Below, in pieces: positions 60,827 through 64,000 of a stretch of DNA of 64,000 nt; positions within the stretch are counted from its first letter, which is position 1; each line of letters begins with the position of its first letter. The position numbers and the translations under genes are program-made. The notes beneath the pieces were generated by a model. That model ran no database searches. It saw nothing but the letters and a program-made list of their open reading frames with translations, and had not been told where the DNA came from. Origin of the DNA: Gloeocapsa sp. PCC 7428 (GTDB lineage: Bacteria; Cyanobacteriota; Cyanobacteriia; Cyanobacteriales; Chroococcidiopsidaceae); contig NC_019745.1 in NCBI RefSeq assembly GCF_000317555.1, forward strand, positions 1,922,001-1,986,000, read 5' to 3'.

Positions 60827-61915
60827 ATGGAATTTAGCATTTTATACTTTTCCGGCGATGGCTCAACAATCGAATCAGATAAATATCAACTGTTACTAGA
60901 AACAGCTAAACTCGCTGATAAACATGGATTTTCAGCAGTATGGACTCCCGAACGCCATTTTCATCCTTTTGGGGGTTTGTATCCAAATCCTTCGGTAATT
61001 AGTGCAGCCTTAGCAATGGTGACAGAGAAAATTCAACTCAGATCAGGTAGTATTGTGATGCCATTACAACATCCTGTTAGAGTAGCTGAGGAATGGGCAG
61101 TAGTTGATAACTTATCTGGTGGTAGAGTAGGACTTTCTTTTGCACCTGGTTGGCACGCTGATGATTTTTTATTACGTCCAGAAAATTACGCTGAACGTAA
61201 AGAAGTTATGTGGCGTGACATCAAGATTATGCAAAAACTTTGGCAAGGTGAAGAAATTGAATTTATTAATGGTTCAGGAAATAAAGTTCAGATACAAACA
61301 TTTCCTCGACCGATACAATCTCAACTACCAATCTGGATTACTTGCCAAGCTGACGCTACATTTATTGGCGCAGCTAAGATAGGAGCTAATGTTTTAACTT
61401 CTTTGTTGTATGCGACCATTGATGATTTAGCACAACAAATATCTCTTTATCGGCTTACTTTGGCTCAATCTGGTCACGATCCAAAAAGTTGCAAAGTTTC
61501 TTTAATGATGCACACTTATATAGGAGATAATGAACAATTAGTTAAGCAACAAGTAAAGCAGCCTTTTTGTGATTATCTTAGAACTCATTTTGGTTTAGTT
61601 GAAAACTTAGCTAAACGCATCAATTTTCAATTCAATCCTGAAAATTTTACAGAAGAAGACCGACAACAGCTTTTAGAATTTGCCTTTGAGCGATATTTTC
61701 AACAAGGTAGAGTTTTGATCGGTACGCTAGAAAGTTGCCGTCAAACAATTACACGTCTTAAAGAGATAGGAGTAGATGAAATAGCTTGTCTTGTCGATTT
61801 TGGTCTAGATTTTAAGACCGTGTTAACAAGCTTGAATAAATTAATAGATTTTAAGCAAAACTATCAGCTAAGAAGAGACACAAGGAAATATTCAAATCTC
61901 AGCTTATTTGGGTGA
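60827..61915 (+). CDS. Luciferase-like flavin monooxygenase, MupA/Atu3671 family
   Basis: A 362-residue LLM-class oxidoreductase of the family tied to natural-product assembly lines (MupA of mupirocin is a member). It opens MEFSILYFSGDGS, with AVWTPERHFHPFGGLYPNPS, LRSGSIVMPLQHPVRVAEEW, GLSFAPGWHADDF and PIWITCQADATF. It uses reduced flavin and oxygen to hydroxylate a substrate, often while tethered to a carrier protein. It lies 30 bases after the PKS gene and 3 bases before the condensation gene, so it surely belongs to the operon. It might hydroxylate the polyketide-extended unit or a later residue; which is unknown. Confidence 0.93.
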   Translation: MEFSILYFSGDGSTIESDKYQLLLETAKLADKHGFSAVWTPERHFHPFGGLYPNPSVISAALAMVTEKIQLRSGSIVMPLQHPVRVAEEWAVVDNLSGGRVGLSFAPGWHADDFLLRPENYAERKEVMWRDIKIMQKLWQGEEIEFINGSGNKVQIQTFPRPIQSQLPIWITCQADATFIGAAKIGANVLTSLLYATIDDLAQQISLYRLTLAQSGHDPKSCKVSLMMHTYIGDNEQLVKQQVKQPFCDYLRTHFGLVENLAKRINFQFNPENFTEEDRQQLLEFAFERYFQQGRVLIGTLESCRQTITRLKEIGVDEIACLVDFGLDFKTVLTSLNKLIDFKQNYQLRRDTRKYSNLSLFG

Positions 61916-61918
61916 TTA

Positions 61919-63469
61919 ATGGTGAAAGATATAAATGCAAGAATTGCCGCCTTATCTCCAGAACAACGAGCATTGTTTGAAATGCGGCTTAAACAGAAGG
62001 GTTTAAATTATGCCAAAACTCAATCAATATTTAAAAGAAAAGATACTAATTCATTGCCCTTGTCGTTTAACCAGCAAATGCTCTGGTTTCTTCACCAATT
62101 AGCCCCAGAAAGCCCCGTCTACAATATTCCGGTTGCTATTTTATTAGAGGGCCAACTCAATGTAAAAGCACTGAAGCAAAGTCTTAATCAAATTCGACAA
62201 CGGCATGAAGTTTTGCAAACGTGTTTTCAGATACTAGAGGGGCAACCTGTGCAAGAGAGAGTTGCCGATTTTATCTTAGAGTTGCCTATCATTGATTTAC
62301 AAGAATTTGCTGAAAGTAAACAGCAAGAATTGGTACAAGAATTAGCACAACAAGAATCTCAATATCCTTTCGATATATCGCGGGAACCATTGCTAAGAGT
62401 CAAGCTATTGCGGTTGTGTGAGACTAAATATGTCATGTTATTTACAATGCACCATATTGTTTCTGATGCGTGGTCTCGCGGCGTAATTATTCGAGAATTA
62501 GCGGCTTTGTATAAAGCTATTTGTTTTAATCAGCCGTCTCCCTTAGCGGAATTACCTATTCAATATGCAGACTTTGCTGCATGGCAAAGAGAATGGCTAC
62601 AGGGAGAAGTTTTAGAGTCGCAGCTTTCTTATTGGAAAAAGCAACTAGCGGGTAAGCTTCCGGTAATTAATTTACCTACAGATAAACCCAGACCAGACGT
62701 GCAGACTTTTCAAGGTGCTAGGCGATCGCGCATCTTACCAGAATCTTTAACTAAAGAGCTAAAGTCTTTTAGTCAACAGCAAGAAGTAACACTATTTACG
62801 ACATTATTAGCTGGATTTTATATCTTAACTAGCTGGTATTCTCAACAAGAAGATATTATTATTGGTACAGATGTCGCGAATCGTACATGGGCTGAAACTG
62901 AGGCATTAATTGGCTTTTTTATTAACCAATTAGTACTAAGAACAAAGGTATCAAACAACTCTAATTTTCAAGAATTTCTTATGCAGGTGCGGGAAGTAAC
63001 ATTAGGTGCTTACTCTCATCAATCTCTGCCTTTTAGTAAGTTAGTAGAAGTTATTAACCCCGATCGCGATCTCAGCCGTAACCCAATATTTCAAGTTAAA
63101 TTTGTCCTGCAAAATACCCCGATTCCACCTTTGGAAATCGTGGGGTTGACTATCACTGTTTTAGATGATGTTGATAACGGTACTGTTCCTCTTGATTTGT
63201 TGTTAGACATGATAGAAACAGATAAAGGGATGGTGGCTATATTGAAATATAATACAAATCTATTTAATATAAACACTATTGATAATATGTTAAAAAATTT
63301 CATGCAAGTTTTAACTATTATAATTCAGAATCCCAACTCTACAATATTAGAAATAAAAAACAATTTAACTGATTTCAGTCATAAAGAGAATGAGACTTAT
63401 AAAAATCAGCGTAAAGCATCTGAATATCAGAGCTTAAAGAAAATTAAAAGAAAAGAAGTGTTTTTATAA
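61919..63469 (+). CDS. Free-standing NRPS condensation-domain protein
   Basis: A 516-residue protein that is essentially one condensation domain with short tails: a start helix (IAALSPEQRALFEMRLKQKG), LSFNQQMLWFLHQLAPES, the active-site motif HHIVSDA at 178-184, YADFAAWQREWL, then LIGFFINQLVLRTKV. The final Gly of HHxxxDG is Ala; the catalytic His179 and Asp183 remain. There is no adenylation or carrier domain, so it must join units held on separate proteins. The C-terminus (about 465-516) is a basic Lys-rich tail. The start follows the LLM stop by 3 bases. Confidence 0.9.
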   Translation: MVKDINARIAALSPEQRALFEMRLKQKGLNYAKTQSIFKRKDTNSLPLSFNQQMLWFLHQLAPESPVYNIPVAILLEGQLNVKALKQSLNQIRQRHEVLQTCFQILEGQPVQERVADFILELPIIDLQEFAESKQQELVQELAQQESQYPFDISREPLLRVKLLRLCETKYVMLFTMHHIVSDAWSRGVIIRELAALYKAICFNQPSPLAELPIQYADFAAWQREWLQGEVLESQLSYWKKQLAGKLPVINLPTDKPRPDVQTFQGARRSRILPESLTKELKSFSQQQEVTLFTTLLAGFYILTSWYSQQEDIIIGTDVANRTWAETEALIGFFINQLVLRTKVSNNSNFQEFLMQVREVTLGAYSHQSLPFSKLVEVINPDRDLSRNPIFQVKFVLQNTPIPPLEIVGLTITVLDDVDNGTVPLDLLLDMIETDKGMVAILKYNTNLFNINTIDNMLKNFMQVLTIIIQNPNSTILEIKNNLTDFSHKENETYKNQRKASEYQSLKKIKRKEVFL

Positions 63470-63522
63470 TAAATATAATTCACTATTTTACTTAAAACCT
63501 GTTAAATAAAATTGTTAGAAAG

Positions 63523-64000
63523 ATGCAAACACAAATACATGGATTTAGACTTTCGCCACAACAACGGCGTTTGTGGCTATTACAAAATAATTCTTCTGCT
63601 TACCAGTCATATTGTGCAATTCTTTTAGAAGGAAATTTAAATCAAGAAATTTTAAAAGCAGCCTTACATCAAGTCATCAATAGACATGAAATTTTGCGAA
63701 CCAACTTCCACACTTACAACGGAGTTATGAAAATTCCTGTTCAAGTAATTAGCGATCGCGTCAATAATCTATCGCTTTCTGAACATCATTTTCCGCAACA
63801 AGAAACTTTAGAAAATAGCTTAGAACAGTTACTGCAATCTTTATGTCAAAGGAAATTTGATTGTGAACAAGAATCACTTTTACACGCTGATTTAGTGACT
63901 ATATCGCCAGAAAAACATATATTATTGATTAGTTTGCCTGCTCTGTGTGCTGATTTAGAATCATTAAATATTTTATTGGTTGAGCTTAGTAGATGTTACA
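63523..64000 (+). CDS. NRPS condensation-domain protein, cut by window end
   Basis: From the ATG at 63523 (AGAAAG just upstream) an open frame of 159 codons runs off the right edge. GFRLSPQQRRLWLLQN, AILLEGNLNQEILKAALHQV and INRHEILRTNFHTY mark the start of a condensation domain. Where HHxxxDG should stand the sequence reads SLPALCADLESLNIL, lacking both histidines but keeping an Asp, a variant I recall from other cyanobacterial synthetases. The rest of the protein, probably a full NRPS, lies outside the window. Confidence 0.88.
   Translation, partial: MQTQIHGFRLSPQQRRLWLLQNNSSAYQSYCAILLEGNLNQEILKAALHQVINRHEILRTNFHTYNGVMKIPVQVISDRVNNLSLSEHHFPQQETLENSLEQLLQSLCQRKFDCEQESLLHADLVTISPEKHILLISLPALCADLESLNILLVELSRCY

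Overview
The window is chromosomal DNA from a cyanobacterium. The evidence is very frequent GCGATCGC (HIP1) sites, a CpcT/CpeT-type protein, cyanobacterial-type LexA, DUF4336 and Uma2/DUF820 proteins, AMIN-domain TonB receptors, and many short dispersed hairpin repeats and GAGCAGAGG / TTGGTAATTGG low-complexity tracts. The gene mix suggests a unicellular, Chroococcidiopsis/Gloeocapsopsis/Chroogloeocystis-like organism with strong investment in iron acquisition. That placement is inference; no marker here fixes a species.

Layout. 0-1.5 kb: a glutathione S-transferase gene divergent from a TetR regulator, with TetR-type palindromes between them. 1.5-6.3 kb: iron-uptake cassette 1 (AraC/PchR-like regulator, TonB-dependent siderophore receptor with an AMIN domain, FecB-type lipoprotein). 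6.4-38.8 kb: mostly ordinary chromosomal genes (nuclease, SLH protein, secreted CpeT-like protein, two membrane GTPases, LtrA, Uma2, ilvA, aldo/keto reductase, tRNA-Thr, argF, lexA, SF2 helicase, dxr, TPR protein, dgt, an ABC ATPase, DUF362, a PstS-like chimera, aspA, marC). Among them lie an ISAs1-like remnant, a GAF-domain pseudogene and a truncated Uma2. A 101-bp, nearly identical inverted repeat brackets about 11.2 kb of this part (8.75 and 20.1 kb).

39-50.2 kb: iron-uptake cassette 2 (AraC, receptor, FecB), split by a DUF559 endonuclease gene nested in copies of a 35-bp hairpin repeat, then cutA, a flavin amine oxidase and a third AMIN-TonB receptor. 50.8-64 kb: one strand of assembly-line genes. 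A fatty acyl-AMP ligase/ACP is fused to a condensation-adenylation-PCP module whose adenylation pocket reads as serine. It is followed by a KS-AT-KR-ACP polyketide synthase (malonyl-type AT), a MupA/Atu3671-type luciferase-like monooxygenase, a free-standing condensation protein, and the start of another condensation-domain synthetase cut by the window edge.

Reading them together: the synthetase operon probably begins an acylated lipopeptide in which serine is extended by one malonyl unit and ketoreduced (a statine-like residue). Its position beside three siderophore receptors, two FecB lipoproteins and two PchR-like regulators makes a lipopeptide siderophore the best hypothesis. The metal-binding residues, release domain and exporter would lie beyond the right edge, so the product is inferred, not shown.
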